From: Saccharopolyspora soli
Lineage (GTDB): Bacteria; Actinomycetota; Actinomycetes; Mycobacteriales; Pseudonocardiaceae
DNA: 64,000 nucleotides
Direction of reading: 5' to 3'
NCBI RefSeq assembly: GCF_022678645.1
Contig: NZ_JALBWV010000039.1
Span: 19,695-83,694, forward strand
The position numbers and the translations under genes were made by a program. This document shows positions 16,949 through 24,214 of this stretch, piece after piece; position 1 is the first letter of the stretch, and every line of letters begins with the position of its first letter. The notes below the pieces were generated by a model. That model had not been told where the DNA came from, made no database searches, and worked only from the letters and a program-made list of their open reading frames with translations.

Positions 16949-17923
16949 TCACGCCGCGGAGTCGGTGGAGTGACCGGGGAACAGGGTGGTGGAGGGGTCG
17001 ATGAGCACAGCGGCGTTGTTGACCGCCGTCGCCGCCTCGCCGAAGCCGACCGCGATCAGCCGGACTTTGCCGTCGTATTCGGTGATGTCGCCCGCGGCGA
17101 AGATCCCGGAGAGGTTGGTGGCCATCCGGGAGTCGACGAGCACGTGGCGGTTTTCGATGTGGATGCCCCAGGATTCGAGCGGACCGAGGTCCGCGGTGAA
17201 GCCCAGTGCCGCGATCACGGCGTCGCAGCGCAGTTCGTTCGTGGTCTTGCTGGTGAGCTCGCGCAGGCGCACGCCTTCCACGACGCCGTTGCCGTACAAC
17301 TCGTCGACGACGTAGGGGGTGCGCAACTCGACCGTCGAGGCCCGCAGGGCGGTGACGGACGCGGCGTGCGCGCGGAAGGCGTCCCGGCGGTGCACCAGCA
17401 CGACCTTGCGCGCGATCGGTTCCAGCAGGTTGGCCCAGTCCACGGCGCTGTCGCCGCCACCGACCACCACGACCTCCCGGTCGGCGTACTCGGCCGGGTT
17501 CGGCACGAAGTAGGTCAGGCCGCGACCGAGGAAGTCTTCGCCCGCGGGCAGTGGCCGGGGGGTGAAGGTTCCGATGCCGCCAGCGATGACGATCGCCTTG
17601 GCGCGGATCGTCTCGCCGTTGTCGGTGGTCACGGTCCAGCCGTCGGCCGCACGGGTCAGCTCGGTCGCGTTGTGCCCGAGCCGGTAGTGCGGCTTGAACT
17701 GGTCTGCCTGGGTGAGCAGTCCTTCGACCAGGTCCCGGCCGCGGACCGCGGGTAGTCCCGCGACGTCGTAGATCGCCTTCTCCGGATACAAGGCCGTGAT
17801 TTGCCCGCCGGGATCGGGAAGGGAGTCGACAACGGCTACTTCCAAGCCGCGAAACCCGGCATAGTAGGCGGCATAGAGCCCGACTGGCCCCGCGCCCACG
17901 ATGAGCAGATCGACGTTGAGCAT
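16949..17923 (-). CDS. Ferredoxin-NADP+ reductase, thioredoxin-reductase-like
   Basis: A 324-residue flavoprotein. The FAD motif GAGPVG is at 10-15, the NADP motif GGGDSA at 155-160, and the second FAD motif SGIFAAGDI near the C-terminus. There is no CxxC redox pair, which separates it from thioredoxin reductase and fits the YumC/ONFR class of ferredoxin reductases. It is the first gene of the minus-strand operon. Copy 3 of the 17-bp motif lies 18 bp before its ATG. Confidence 0.9.
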   Translation of the reverse strand: MLNVDLLIVGAGPVGLYAAYYAGFRGLEVAVVDSLPDPGGQITALYPEKAIYDVAGLPAVRGRDLVEGLLTQADQFKPHYRLGHNATELTRAADGWTVTTDNGETIRAKAIVIAGGIGTFTPRPLPAGEDFLGRGLTYFVPNPAEYADREVVVVGGGDSAVDWANLLEPIARKVVLVHRRDAFRAHAASVTALRASTVELRTPYVVDELYGNGVVEGVRLRELTSKTTNELRCDAVIAALGFTADLGPLESWGIHIENRHVLVDSRMATNLSGIFAAGDITEYDGKVRLIAVGFGEAATAVNNAAVLIDPSTTLFPGHSTDSAA

Positions 17924-17940
17924 CCACGCCTCCGTTCAAT

Positions 17941-17957
17941 GGACTAACCATATCACC
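17941..17957. promoter_or_regulatory. Candidate operator, copy 3 of the GGACTAA...ACC motif
   Basis: GGACTAACCATATCACC sits just upstream of the ferredoxin reductase start in the divergent region shared with the decarboxylase-like gene. It shares the GGACTAA and ACC ends with copies 1 and 4; the centre differs. Confidence 0.5.
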
Positions 17958-18178
17958 ATATGGGGGCTGATGAACAAGAGTCCACGGCAGCGGCACCCAC
18001 CGCACCGGGCTGCGACCTTTGATCCGGGGCGTGGCTGATCGCCGACGATCGCCTAGTTCCCTGGCAGGTCCAGGACGGGTGCGCCTTGACCGCTTCGCCG
18101 AGGCGGGAAAGCGTCCGGTGCCCCGCTGGTGACTCGCTGCCGTTCCACACGAGCAGGCCGCCGAGTATCCTCCCGATA

Positions 18179-18195
18179 GGACTAACTGTCAGACC
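18179..18195. promoter_or_regulatory. Candidate operator, copy 4 of the GGACTAA...ACC motif
   Basis: GGACTAACTGTCAGACC lies 22 bp upstream of the GTG start of the decarboxylase-like gene and carries a GTnnnAC core. It is close enough to the start to block transcription or early elongation. Confidence 0.5.
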
Positions 18196-18217
18196 TTTCT
18201 GCGGCGAGGAGCAGCGC

Positions 18218-19207
18218 GTGAGCGATATCCATCTCAGCATCGCGACCACGGACTACGACCACTTCCGGGATTTCCGCACCGGGGCGGTCAAGGCCCAGGG
18301 GATCGAGCACACCTGGTCGGTGCTCAGCCATCACGAGATCTTCGCCCGGTTCACCGCGAACCGGGAGTGGGATGTCAGCGAGCTGTCGTTCGCGAAGTTC
18401 AGCGCCCAGGTGACGCGGGAGAACCCGGACATCATCGGGTTGCCGGTGATCTGCTCCCGGCTGTTCCGCTTCGGTTCGTTCTACGTCAACCGCAACAGCG
18501 GGATCCGCACGGTGCAAGACCTGCGCGGCAAGAAGGTCGGTTCGCCGGAGTGGGCCCACTCGGCGGCGGTGTACATGCGCGGCTGGCTGCACAACGAGAT
18601 GGGCGTGCAGCTGGACGAGATCGAGTGGTACCAGGCCGGCGCCAACGCGCCGGGCCGGGTGGAGAAGGTCGAACTCACGCTGCCCGAAGGGGTGCGGCTG
18701 ACCCGCGTCGCCGACCGGTCGCTGTCGGATCTGCTCGCCGCCGGTGACATCGACTGCGCGATCATCGCCCGGCCGCCCACGTGCTTCCTCGAAGGCCACC
18801 CGGACGTGGTTCGCCTGTTCCCGGACTTCGTGGACATGGAGCGGGCGTACTACCAGCGGTCCGGGGTGTGGCCAATCATGCACATCATCGCCATGCAGCG
18901 GCGGGTGCTCGACGAGCACCCGTGGGCGGCCCGCAACCTCTACAACGCCTTCCAGGAATCGAAACTCCGCAGCATCGAACGGTTGCTGGACCCGGCCGTG
19001 TCGCGGTATCCGCTGCCATGGCTGGCGACCTACGCGCGGGAGATGCGGGAGCTCTTCGACGGCGACCCGTTCCCCTACGGCGTGAAGGAGAACATGGCAA
19101 CCTGGGAGCAGTTGCTCACCTACTCCGCACAGCAGGGCATCGCGCACCGGTTGGCCACTCCCGACGAGATCTTCCCGCCGGGGGTCACGACCGAAGTCGT
19201 CGTCTGA
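18218..19207 (+). CDS. 4,5-dihydroxyphthalate decarboxylase-like protein
   Basis: A 329-residue protein of the periplasmic-binding-protein-like fold used by 4,5-dihydroxyphthalate decarboxylases (Pht5). It starts LSIATTDYDHFRDFRTG and contains FAKFS, the LRGKKVGSPEWAHSAAVYMRG segment and a PLPWL tail region. There is no signal peptide, which fits a cytosolic enzyme and not a transporter subunit. GTG 18218 follows GAGGA. Relatives are often annotated as ABC binding proteins, so the decarboxylase activity is an inference. It is divergent from the ferredoxin reductase operon and shares its motif-containing promoter region. Confidence 0.75.
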   Translation: MSDIHLSIATTDYDHFRDFRTGAVKAQGIEHTWSVLSHHEIFARFTANREWDVSELSFAKFSAQVTRENPDIIGLPVICSRLFRFGSFYVNRNSGIRTVQDLRGKKVGSPEWAHSAAVYMRGWLHNEMGVQLDEIEWYQAGANAPGRVEKVELTLPEGVRLTRVADRSLSDLLAAGDIDCAIIARPPTCFLEGHPDVVRLFPDFVDMERAYYQRSGVWPIMHIIAMQRRVLDEHPWAARNLYNAFQESKLRSIERLLDPAVSRYPLPWLATYAREMRELFDGDPFPYGVKENMATWEQLLTYSAQQGIAHRLATPDEIFPPGVTTEVVV

Positions 19208-19217
19208 TCCACCGGCT

Positions 19218-19644
19218 TCACCTGACCGGATGCTCCGGGGGCAGTGCGGCGAGCGCGTCGATTTCGACCAGCTGGTCGTCGTAGCCGAGCACGGTGACGC
19301 CGAGCAGCGTGCTGGGCGGGTCGTGGTCGCCGAAGTGGTCGCGCACCACTTCCCAGGTCGTCACCAGGTCGGTTTGTCGTGCCGAGGCGACGTAGACGGT
19401 CGTTTTGACCACATCGGAGGGTCGCGCTCCGGCTTCGCCGAGGGCGGTGTCGAGGTTGTGCATCATTTGGCGTGCTTGGGCGGCGTAGTCGCCGATCGAT
19501 CGCCACGGTCGCGCCGGTGTCGTCGAGGGGGCAGGCCCCGGCGGCGAACACCAGGCGCGCGTCCGGCCGCACCGCCGCGCCGTAGGCGTATTCGGCCACA
19601 TCGGACAGACGTCCACTGCGGATCAGGCGGAACGGCTTCGGCAT
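19218..19644 (-). pseudogene. RidA/YjgF family protein, frameshifted by a GATC duplication
   Basis: Reading from ATG 19644, the first ~50 residues (MPKPFRLIRSG...GATVAI) match the RidA N-terminus. The rest (GDYAAQARQMMHNLDTALGEAG to the end) lies in another frame and stops at 19218. The break is at GATCGATC (19494-19501); removing one GATC unit joins both halves as TVAIGDYAAQ. RidA proteins hydrolyse reactive enamine/imine intermediates. The gene is convergent with the decarboxylase-like gene. It is either a true 4-bp insertion or an assembly error. Confidence 0.8.
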
Positions 19645-19842
19645 GATCGCCAGCGTAGCGAGGTCACCAGCCTGCTGGCACTCGGCGACAGTAAGCGTTG
19701 AGGGTTTACTGGTTGAAGTACGCCTCGGCGTCAGCGAGGCGACGCCGGGCCTCGCCCAGCAGTGCCTGCACCGCCGCTTCGGGCTCGCCAGCCCGGCGAT
19801 GCGCCAGCGCGTAGCGTCCCAGGAGGAGAGGAGCGGGAGACC

Positions 19843-20367
19843 ATGAGCTTGCCGAAGGATGTCCGCACGACGAAGGGCCGCCAGAACGTTCGGCACTATC
19901 CGCCGGACATCTACCGCGGCAACGGCGGCGAGATCAGCGCATGGATGCGGCCGAACTCGACACCGCCGGATCTGACCATGGGCGGCGGTGAGAAGTGCGA
20001 GTTCATAGCCATATCCTCTGATACCAACGGCCGATTCGGCCTGTACCGATGGACGTTCGGCGAAAACGAAACCGGACCGGAAGCACATTTCCACCGGTCC
20101 ATCAGTGAACAATTTTATGTCCTGTCGGGCGAGGTTAAGCTCTACGACGGCAGTACGTGGGTAACCGGCCGTCCCGGTGACTACTTCTATGTGCCGGAAG
20201 GTGGTATCCACGCCTTCAAGGGCGGGGACTTCGCCTCGATGTTGCTGACTTTCGCGCCGGGAGGGCCACGAGAGGCGTACTTCGAGGCAATGGCTGCTGG
20301 CGGGATGTCGGAAGACGACGACCGCCAAGAGTTCATGATCCGGCACGACAACTTCCTCCTCGTCTGA
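19843..20367 (+). CDS. Single-cupin protein
   Basis: A 174-residue cupin with motif 1 at His82, His84 and Glu89 (HFHRSISEQFYVLSG) and motif 2 histidine at about 123. An AGGAGGAGAGGAG ribosome site precedes ATG 19843. The phrase EQFYVLSGEV is typical of small metal-binding cupins of unknown reaction. It ends the catabolic island; transposon remnants begin about 25 bp later. Confidence 0.82.
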   Translation: MSLPKDVRTTKGRQNVRHYPPDIYRGNGGEISAWMRPNSTPPDLTMGGGEKCEFIAISSDTNGRFGLYRWTFGENETGPEAHFHRSISEQFYVLSGEVKLYDGSTWVTGRPGDYFYVPEGGIHAFKGGDFASMLLTFAPGGPREAYFEAMAAGGMSEDDDRQEFMIRHDNFLLV

Positions 20368-20389
20368 TCCTGATTCTTCGCGTGGGTAA

Positions 20390-20620
20390 CGTGCTGACCT
20401 AATCGAGTTCGGATTGGGTTGCAGGACTCTGCCACCAGCAGGGCCGCGATGGTGATGTGCAGGTCGGCCAGGCGGGCTTCGCCGGTGATCGAACTGAACG
20501 CATCTGCGGCGCCGGTCCAGGAGAAGACCTCCAGCAGCACCTCGGGCAGATCCACCCTCGGCAGCATCCGATTGGTCAGTACCCGAAGGTTCTTTAGGCT
20601 CGGCGGCTCCGCCTCCACCG
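20390..20620 (-). pseudogene. Tn3-family transposase fragment
   Basis: A minus-strand frame reads LRVLTNRMLPRVDLPEVLL, then SWTGAADAF, ITGEARLADLHI and AALLVAESCN. This is the recognisable pattern of Tn3-type TnpA proteins (RVDLPEVLLEV, FTHISG, DLHISVAALLVAEACN). About 70 residues are preserved of a protein usually near 1000. Flanking sequence has no matching frame and no terminal inverted repeats were seen, so this is a decayed remnant. Boundaries are approximate. Confidence 0.75.
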
Positions 20621-20758
20621 GAGCGCCTCCAAGTGCAGGCGCCCCTGCTCGTCGTCTCCCGGGTCTACATCCGCCCACTGCGGCGGAACCGCGGCGAAGC
20701 TTCAGCATGCCGGTCAAGGCCGTCAACCACGGGTCTAGCTGGGGCGTCACGGCCTCTT

Positions 20759-20787
20759 GTGCCACCGCGCTTGGGGCGTGGTGGCAC
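20759..20787 (-). terminator. Hairpin behind the small membrane protein gene
   Basis: GTGCCACC (20759-20766) and GGTGGCAC (20780-20787) form an 8-bp stem 21 bp past the stop of the gene at 20809-21153. Confidence 0.5.
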
Positions 20788-20808
20788 GACAAGCCGCGAT
20801 CTGGGTGG

Positions 20809-21153
20809 TTAGTCCCGCCAATTGGTTTCCAGTGCGAACAGGGTTCCCACGATGGTCGCACCGGCTGCCAGCGAGGGCGGCAGTACGGTGCGCAGCAGCT
20901 CCAGTCCAAAGTTCTCGCTGAAGGCGCCGAAGCCTACCCCGATCAGCAGGATGAGCAGGGTGAGCACCACGACCAGGCCAATGCCGTAGAGCACTTTGGT
21001 CTGCATCCCGGCCAGGTGTCGATGTCGGCGGTCCCGCAGCTCGATCAGCGGGCGGTGCTGTTCTGGTGCGGCGACGGAGACCGGGTCGGTCCAGGTCTCG
21101 CCGATGTCCCCGGCCCCGTCGTGGTCGGGGCTCTCGGGCTCAGGGGTGCTCAT
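20809..21153 (-). CDS. Small membrane protein of unknown function
   Basis: A 114-residue protein. The first ~50 residues are acidic and polar, and then two hydrophobic segments appear (ILLIGVGFGAF preceded by YGIGLVVVLTLL, and VLPPSLAAGATIVGTLFAL). The ATG overlaps the stop of the upstream small gene (ATGA), so the two are coupled. No family is recognised. It forms a cassette with the 64-residue protein and the divergent ribbon-helix-helix protein at 21622. Confidence 0.6.
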   Translation of the reverse strand: MSTPEPESPDHDGAGDIGETWTDPVSVAAPEQHRPLIELRDRRHRHLAGMQTKVLYGIGLVVVLTLLILLIGVGFGAFSENFGLELLRTVLPPSLAAGATIVGTLFALETNWRD

Positions 21154-21344
21154 GTCTCGGCGGCCCATTCGTTGCGCATCTCTATTCGGTCTCGCCTCAG
21201 CGGCGGCTGGGTCGGCAGAACCGGATCTTTGGGCAGGGTGCCGATGGTCGGCTTGTGCTCGGTCGGCGAGTCGTCGTACCAGGTGCCATCGGCCAGGACT
21301 TGGTCGCGGCGCCGGTGGCGGGTCGACGTCGAGGGTCTGGGCAT
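21150..21344 (-). CDS. Small soluble protein of unknown function
   Basis: A 64-residue polar protein beginning MPRPSTSTRHRRRDQ, with a basic N-terminus and the phrase LADGTWYDDSPTEH. The start is ATG 21344; longer starts would run into low-quality upstream codons. Its stop overlaps the start of the membrane protein gene. No family is recognised. Confidence 0.5.
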   Translation of the reverse strand: MPRPSTSTRHRRRDQVLADGTWYDDSPTEHKPTIGTLPKDPVLPTQPPLRRDRIEMRNEWAAET

Positions 21345-21497
21345 CGTCGTGAACCTCAACTTCCGGGGGTGGGCTACGGGAGCACAAGGTGACTTGACGG
21401 CCACCCTGTGCGCAGGGTATCGAATTCGGTAACAAATTCACATACCTGACCCACATCATGTACACGTAAAGACCACAGATATGGTGTTGATTCTGTG

Positions 21498-21526
21498 TTG
21501 ACAACGTGCAGGTTTTGAGTCATTAT
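21498..21526 (+). promoter_or_regulatory. Promoter of the RHH gene
   Basis: TTGACA (21498-21503) and CATTAT (21521-21526) are separated by 17 bp, about 95 bp before the ATG at 21622. The surrounding 21420-21540 stretch is AT-rich for this genome. Confidence 0.6.
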
Positions 21527-21621
21527 GGAGTGGCAGCGCGCGTCCGACCATCGTTTTTCGACACCAGAGAACTGCTACGTGCTCCTCAGCGGGGGGTCGT
21601 GCGTGTGGGGAAGGGCAAACC

Positions 21622-21900
21622 ATGAAGACCGAGACCGATGCCAGGCGTAGTAACCGCGCAGCCGGGTCGCACGGCAGCGAGCAGTCCGACGACCCGCAGC
21701 CCAAGCGGATCAACGTCGCCGTCACCGCGGAGATGGTGCAGGCACTTCAACGTGTGATGGACCACGAAGGCGTCACGCTTACCGAGGCGTGCCGACGCCT
21801 GATCAGCTACGGAGATTTCATCTACCGAGCGATCAAGGACGACCACGCCGAGGTACTGGTCAAGACCGAAAATTCCACCCGCGAGATCGTGCTTTTGTGA
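21622..21900 (+). CDS. Ribbon-helix-helix-like small regulator
   Basis: This 92-residue protein contains KRINVAVTAEMVQALQRVM followed by EGVTLTEACRRLISYG, the beta-strand plus two-helix pattern of CopG/Arc-type DNA-binding proteins. It has its own promoter and a 12-bp hairpin terminator. It lies divergent from the two small genes at 20809-21344 and may repress them. Such trios are common in actinomycete mobile or accessory DNA; the adjacent Tn3 fragment supports an accessory origin. Confidence 0.65.
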   Translation: MKTETDARRSNRAAGSHGSEQSDDPQPKRINVAVTAEMVQALQRVMDHEGVTLTEACRRLISYGDFIYRAIKDDHAEVLVKTENSTREIVLL

Positions 21901-21926
21901 GCTCGGACCGCCAACTCTTGGGGTTC

Positions 21927-21965
21927 GGCCCGTTTCCCAGGCATCCCGCCCATGGGAAACGGGCC
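21927..21965 (+). terminator. Hairpin terminator after the RHH gene
   Basis: The perfect 12-bp stem GGCCCGTTTCCC/GGGAAACGGGCC (21927-21938, 21954-21965) lies 26 bp after the stop. Confidence 0.75.
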
Positions 21966-21995
21966 GCAGTATTTTGCCCACCTGACGCGGCGATC

Positions 21996-22058
21996 GTGAG
22001 GCCGCCGGGGCAGCCGCGGTTCAACCCGCGCGACCCGTTCCTCATCGACAACGACTGA
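21996..22058 (+). CDS. Possible 20-residue small protein
   Basis: GTG 21996 opens a 20-codon frame ending in FNPRDPFLIDND and TGA. It lies exactly between two hairpin terminators (21927-21965 and 22078-22103), which suggests a small independent transcript. There is no ribosome site and no known family, so it could equally be the end of a lost gene. Confidence 0.2.
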   Translation: MRPPGQPRFNPRDPFLIDND

Positions 22059-22077
22059 TCGCGCCAGAAGTTCAGCT

Positions 22078-22103
22078 GGGCCCGCACTTTCGGGTGCGGG
22101 CCC
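22078..22103 (+). terminator. Hairpin terminator
   Basis: GGGCCCGCA (22078-22086) and TGCGGGCCC (22095-22103) form a perfect 9-bp stem with an 8-nt loop. It insulates the RHH cassette from the VOC operon. Confidence 0.65.
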
Positions 22104-22214
22104 TTCGTGCGCCCGGCGGTCCCCAGCACCACTCGGGGCTTAGCGCCAGTTTTCGGTCCGATGTCTCAAGCCCCGAATCGGACTGCGACGCGGGGTGCGG
22201 TTGGCTCCGATTTG

Positions 22215-22238
22215 ATAGGTAGGCGTTTTCCTACCTAT
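22215..22238. promoter_or_regulatory. Perfect dyad operator of the VOC-ArsR-SRPBCC operon
   Basis: ATAGGTAGG-cgtttt-CCTACCTAT is a perfect 9-bp inverted repeat ending 10 bp before the VOC start. It is the natural autoregulatory site for the ArsR protein encoded two codons behind the VOC gene. Confidence 0.8.
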
Positions 22239-22248
22239 AGTTTTGGGC

Positions 22249-22632
22249 ATGCACATCTCGCGTTTGCAGTTCGTGTCCGTGCCGGTGGCCGACCACGTCA
22301 AGGCCCGTGACTTCTACGTCGATGTCCTCGGCTTCGAGTTGGTGGTGGATATCGCCGGGCCGCACGGCCAGTTCGTCATGGTGGCCCCGCCCGGTGCGCA
22401 GACTGGCGTCGTGCTGGTCGATTCCAACATCGGCGACCGGTTCGGCAGCCCGGTGCACCTGCAGTTCCACACCGACGACGTGGACGCCGACATCGCTGAG
22501 CTGCGCGCGGCGGGGGTGGCGGCGGGCAATCCGCAGGAGATGCCGTGGGGGCGCATGACCTCCTTCGCCGATGCCGACGGCAACCCGATCACGCTGTTGC
22601 AGCCCTCGCGCATGGGGGACCGGCCGCAGTGA
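22249..22632 (+). CDS. VOC (glyoxalase/bleomycin-resistance) family protein
   Basis: A 127-residue protein with the paired beta-alpha-beta-beta-beta modules of the vicinal oxygen chelate fold: FVSVPVADHVKARDFYVDVLGF at the start, HLQFHTDDVDA in the middle and FADADGNPITLLQPS at the end. Members bind a divalent metal and act as lyases, dioxygenases or antibiotic-binding proteins. It is first in a three-gene operon with ArsR and SRPBCC proteins, and the dyad at 22215-22238 controls it. Confidence 0.88.
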   Translation: MHISRLQFVSVPVADHVKARDFYVDVLGFELVVDIAGPHGQFVMVAPPGAQTGVVLVDSNIGDRFGSPVHLQFHTDDVDADIAELRAAGVAAGNPQEMPWGRMTSFADADGNPITLLQPSRMGDRPQ

Positions 22633-22946
22633 CCGCGCCCGCCGATGCGGTGTTCGCCGCGCTGGCCAGCCCGGTGCGGCGGGAGGTGTTGCGGCTGCTG
22701 TTGGAGGGGCCCAGGCCGGTGCACGAGTTGGCCGAGCACTTCGAGATGCGTCGGCCGAGCCTGTCGGAGCACCTGCGGGTGCTGCGGCAGGCGGGGCTGG
22801 TCAGCGAACGCAAGGACGGCCGGTTGCGGTACTACTCGTTGCAGGCCGAGCCGCTGCGGGAGGTCTCGCAGTGGCTGACACCCTACGAGCGGTTCTGGCG
22901 GGAGCGGTTGACGCGGCTGCGGGATCTGCTCGACGAGGAGGACTGA
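22629..22946 (+). CDS. ArsR-family transcriptional regulator
   Basis: A 105-residue winged-helix protein: FAALASPVRREVLRLLLEG, then PVHELAEHFEMRRPSLSEHLRVLRQAG and a wing with RYYSL. The GTG start overlaps the VOC stop (GTGA). There are no metal-binding cysteines in helix 3, as in ArsR proteins that partner SRPBCC enzymes. It probably represses its operon by binding the dyad at 22215-22238. Confidence 0.9.
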   Translation: MTAPADAVFAALASPVRREVLRLLLEGPRPVHELAEHFEMRRPSLSEHLRVLRQAGLVSERKDGRLRYYSLQAEPLREVSQWLTPYERFWRERLTRLRDLLDEED

Positions 22947-23057
22947 TGGGCCACACTTGCCCATCGGCTCGTCAGGTCCGACCAGGTGCGGGTGTCCCGC
23001 AAGACACCGTGGAGGACCTGTGAGTCATCCTTTCCCGCCAGCTACCGAGGAGGATCT

Positions 23058-23483
23058 GTGCACGAGGATCTGACCGCGGTGCACGTCGACCAGTTCCTGG
23101 CGCACCCGCCGGAGAAGGTGTGGCGGGCGTTGACCGAGCCGGAGTTGTTCGCGCGCTGGCTGATGCCCGCCGACATCAAGCCGGTCGTCGGCCACCGCTT
23201 CCACCTGCACGCGGATCCGAAACCGGCGGCGGGGTTCGCCGGTGGCCCGGTGCCGTGCGAAGTGCTGGCGGTCGACGAGCCGCGGTTGCTGCGGATCAGC
23301 TGGGGTGAGTCGTGGACGGTGACCTGGCGGTTGGAGCCGGAGGGGCGCGGCACCCGGTTGTTGCTCAGCCACGAGGGGTTCGATCCTGACGACCACTTCG
23401 AGCAGATCTCCCGCAGGATCATGGGCGGCGGCTGGCGCACCGGCGTCCTCAACCGGCTGACCGCAGTGCTCGACGAGCTCTGA
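23058..23483 (+). CDS. SRPBCC (AHSA1/CalC-like) protein
   Basis: A 141-residue ligand-cavity protein with the pattern FLAHPPEKVWRALTEPELFARWLMP, then LRISWGESWTVTWRLEP, and a C-terminal helix with GGGWRTGVLNRL. GTG 23058 follows CGAGGAGG. AHSA1/CalC relatives bind hydrophobic small molecules; CalC gives resistance to calicheamicin. Co-expression with ArsR is a recurring arrangement, seen twice more in this window. Confidence 0.88.
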   Translation: MHEDLTAVHVDQFLAHPPEKVWRALTEPELFARWLMPADIKPVVGHRFHLHADPKPAAGFAGGPVPCEVLAVDEPRLLRISWGESWTVTWRLEPEGRGTRLLLSHEGFDPDDHFEQISRRIMGGGWRTGVLNRLTAVLDEL

Positions 23484-23520
23484 GCGGTTGTGCACTGTGG
23501 ACGGTGCTGTCGCGGGCGGC

Positions 23521-24081
23521 TCACCGCGGGGCTGTGTGCTCGGCTCGGTTCAGTTCCCAGATGACGTCGGTGCCGGTGTCACCGGAGGTTTTCGGGCCGC
23601 GGCCGGGGCTGCGGTGGTCGACGCAGGTGAAGCCGAGTCGTTGCGGCACGCCTTGGCTGGCGGTGTTGGCCGCGTCGTGCCAGATCTGCACGTGGTCGAT
23701 TCCGGGGAGCGCGAACGCTTCGTCGACCAGCGCCGCGGTGCTGGTGGTAACCAGGCCGCGGCCGGTGTGGTCGGGGTGCAGCCAGTACCCGATTTCCAGG
23801 CCGTCGGGGCCGATGCGGCGTTCCAGGGAGATGCAGCCGACGATCGCGCCGTCGACGGTGATGGCGTAGGTGTAGGCGTGGCCGCTGTGCCAGTTGCGGG
23901 CGCAGCCGTCGAGGAATTCGGCCGCTTCGTCCAGCGGGTAGTCACCGGCGGCCCACGGCATCCAGGGCCGCAGGTGCGGTAGTGCTTCGGTGACCACGCG
24001 GTGCACTTCGGCGAGGTCCTCGGGGCGCCACCGCCGCAACACCGCCGAGTCCAGCTTGATCACTTCCGCGGGATGGGCCAT
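23521..24081 (-). CDS. GNAT acetyltransferase (RimJ/RimL type)
   Basis: A 186-residue protein with an N-terminal LRRWRPEDLAEVHRVV and the acetyl-CoA segment EIGYWLHPDHTGRGLVTTSTAALV. The C-terminal LGFTCVDH strand completes the fold. The start is ATG 24081. It lies downstream of malate dehydrogenase but behind a strong terminator, so it is probably expressed independently. Confidence 0.88.
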   Translation of the reverse strand: MAHPAEVIKLDSAVLRRWRPEDLAEVHRVVTEALPHLRPWMPWAAGDYPLDEAAEFLDGCARNWHSGHAYTYAITVDGAIVGCISLERRIGPDGLEIGYWLHPDHTGRGLVTTSTAALVDEAFALPGIDHVQIWHDAANTASQGVPQRLGFTCVDHRSPGRGPKTSGDTGTDVIWELNRAEHTAPR

Positions 24082-24165
24082 GCGTCGATGGTGCTGTCCC
24101 CCGGCCGCTGTCGGCAACCCATTTTCGCGCCACCGCAATGGGATTCGGGCACGACGGGCTCCCTG

Positions 24166-24206
24166 GGGAGCGGGGGCCGCCCGCCCTTGGGGCGGCCCCC
24201 GCTCCC
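24166..24206 (-). terminator. Terminator of malate dehydrogenase
   Basis: Perfect 16-bp GC-rich arms (24166-24181 and 24191-24206) lie 9 bp after the mdh stop codon on the minus strand. Confidence 0.85.
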
Positions 24207-24214
24207 GAAGGGGG

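Noticed and set aside
19708..19830. Minus-strand frame reading AHRRAGEPEAAVQALLGEA and stopping near 19708
   Set aside because: It looks protein-like but has no start and overlaps the cupin ribosome site; at most a remnant that I cannot identify.
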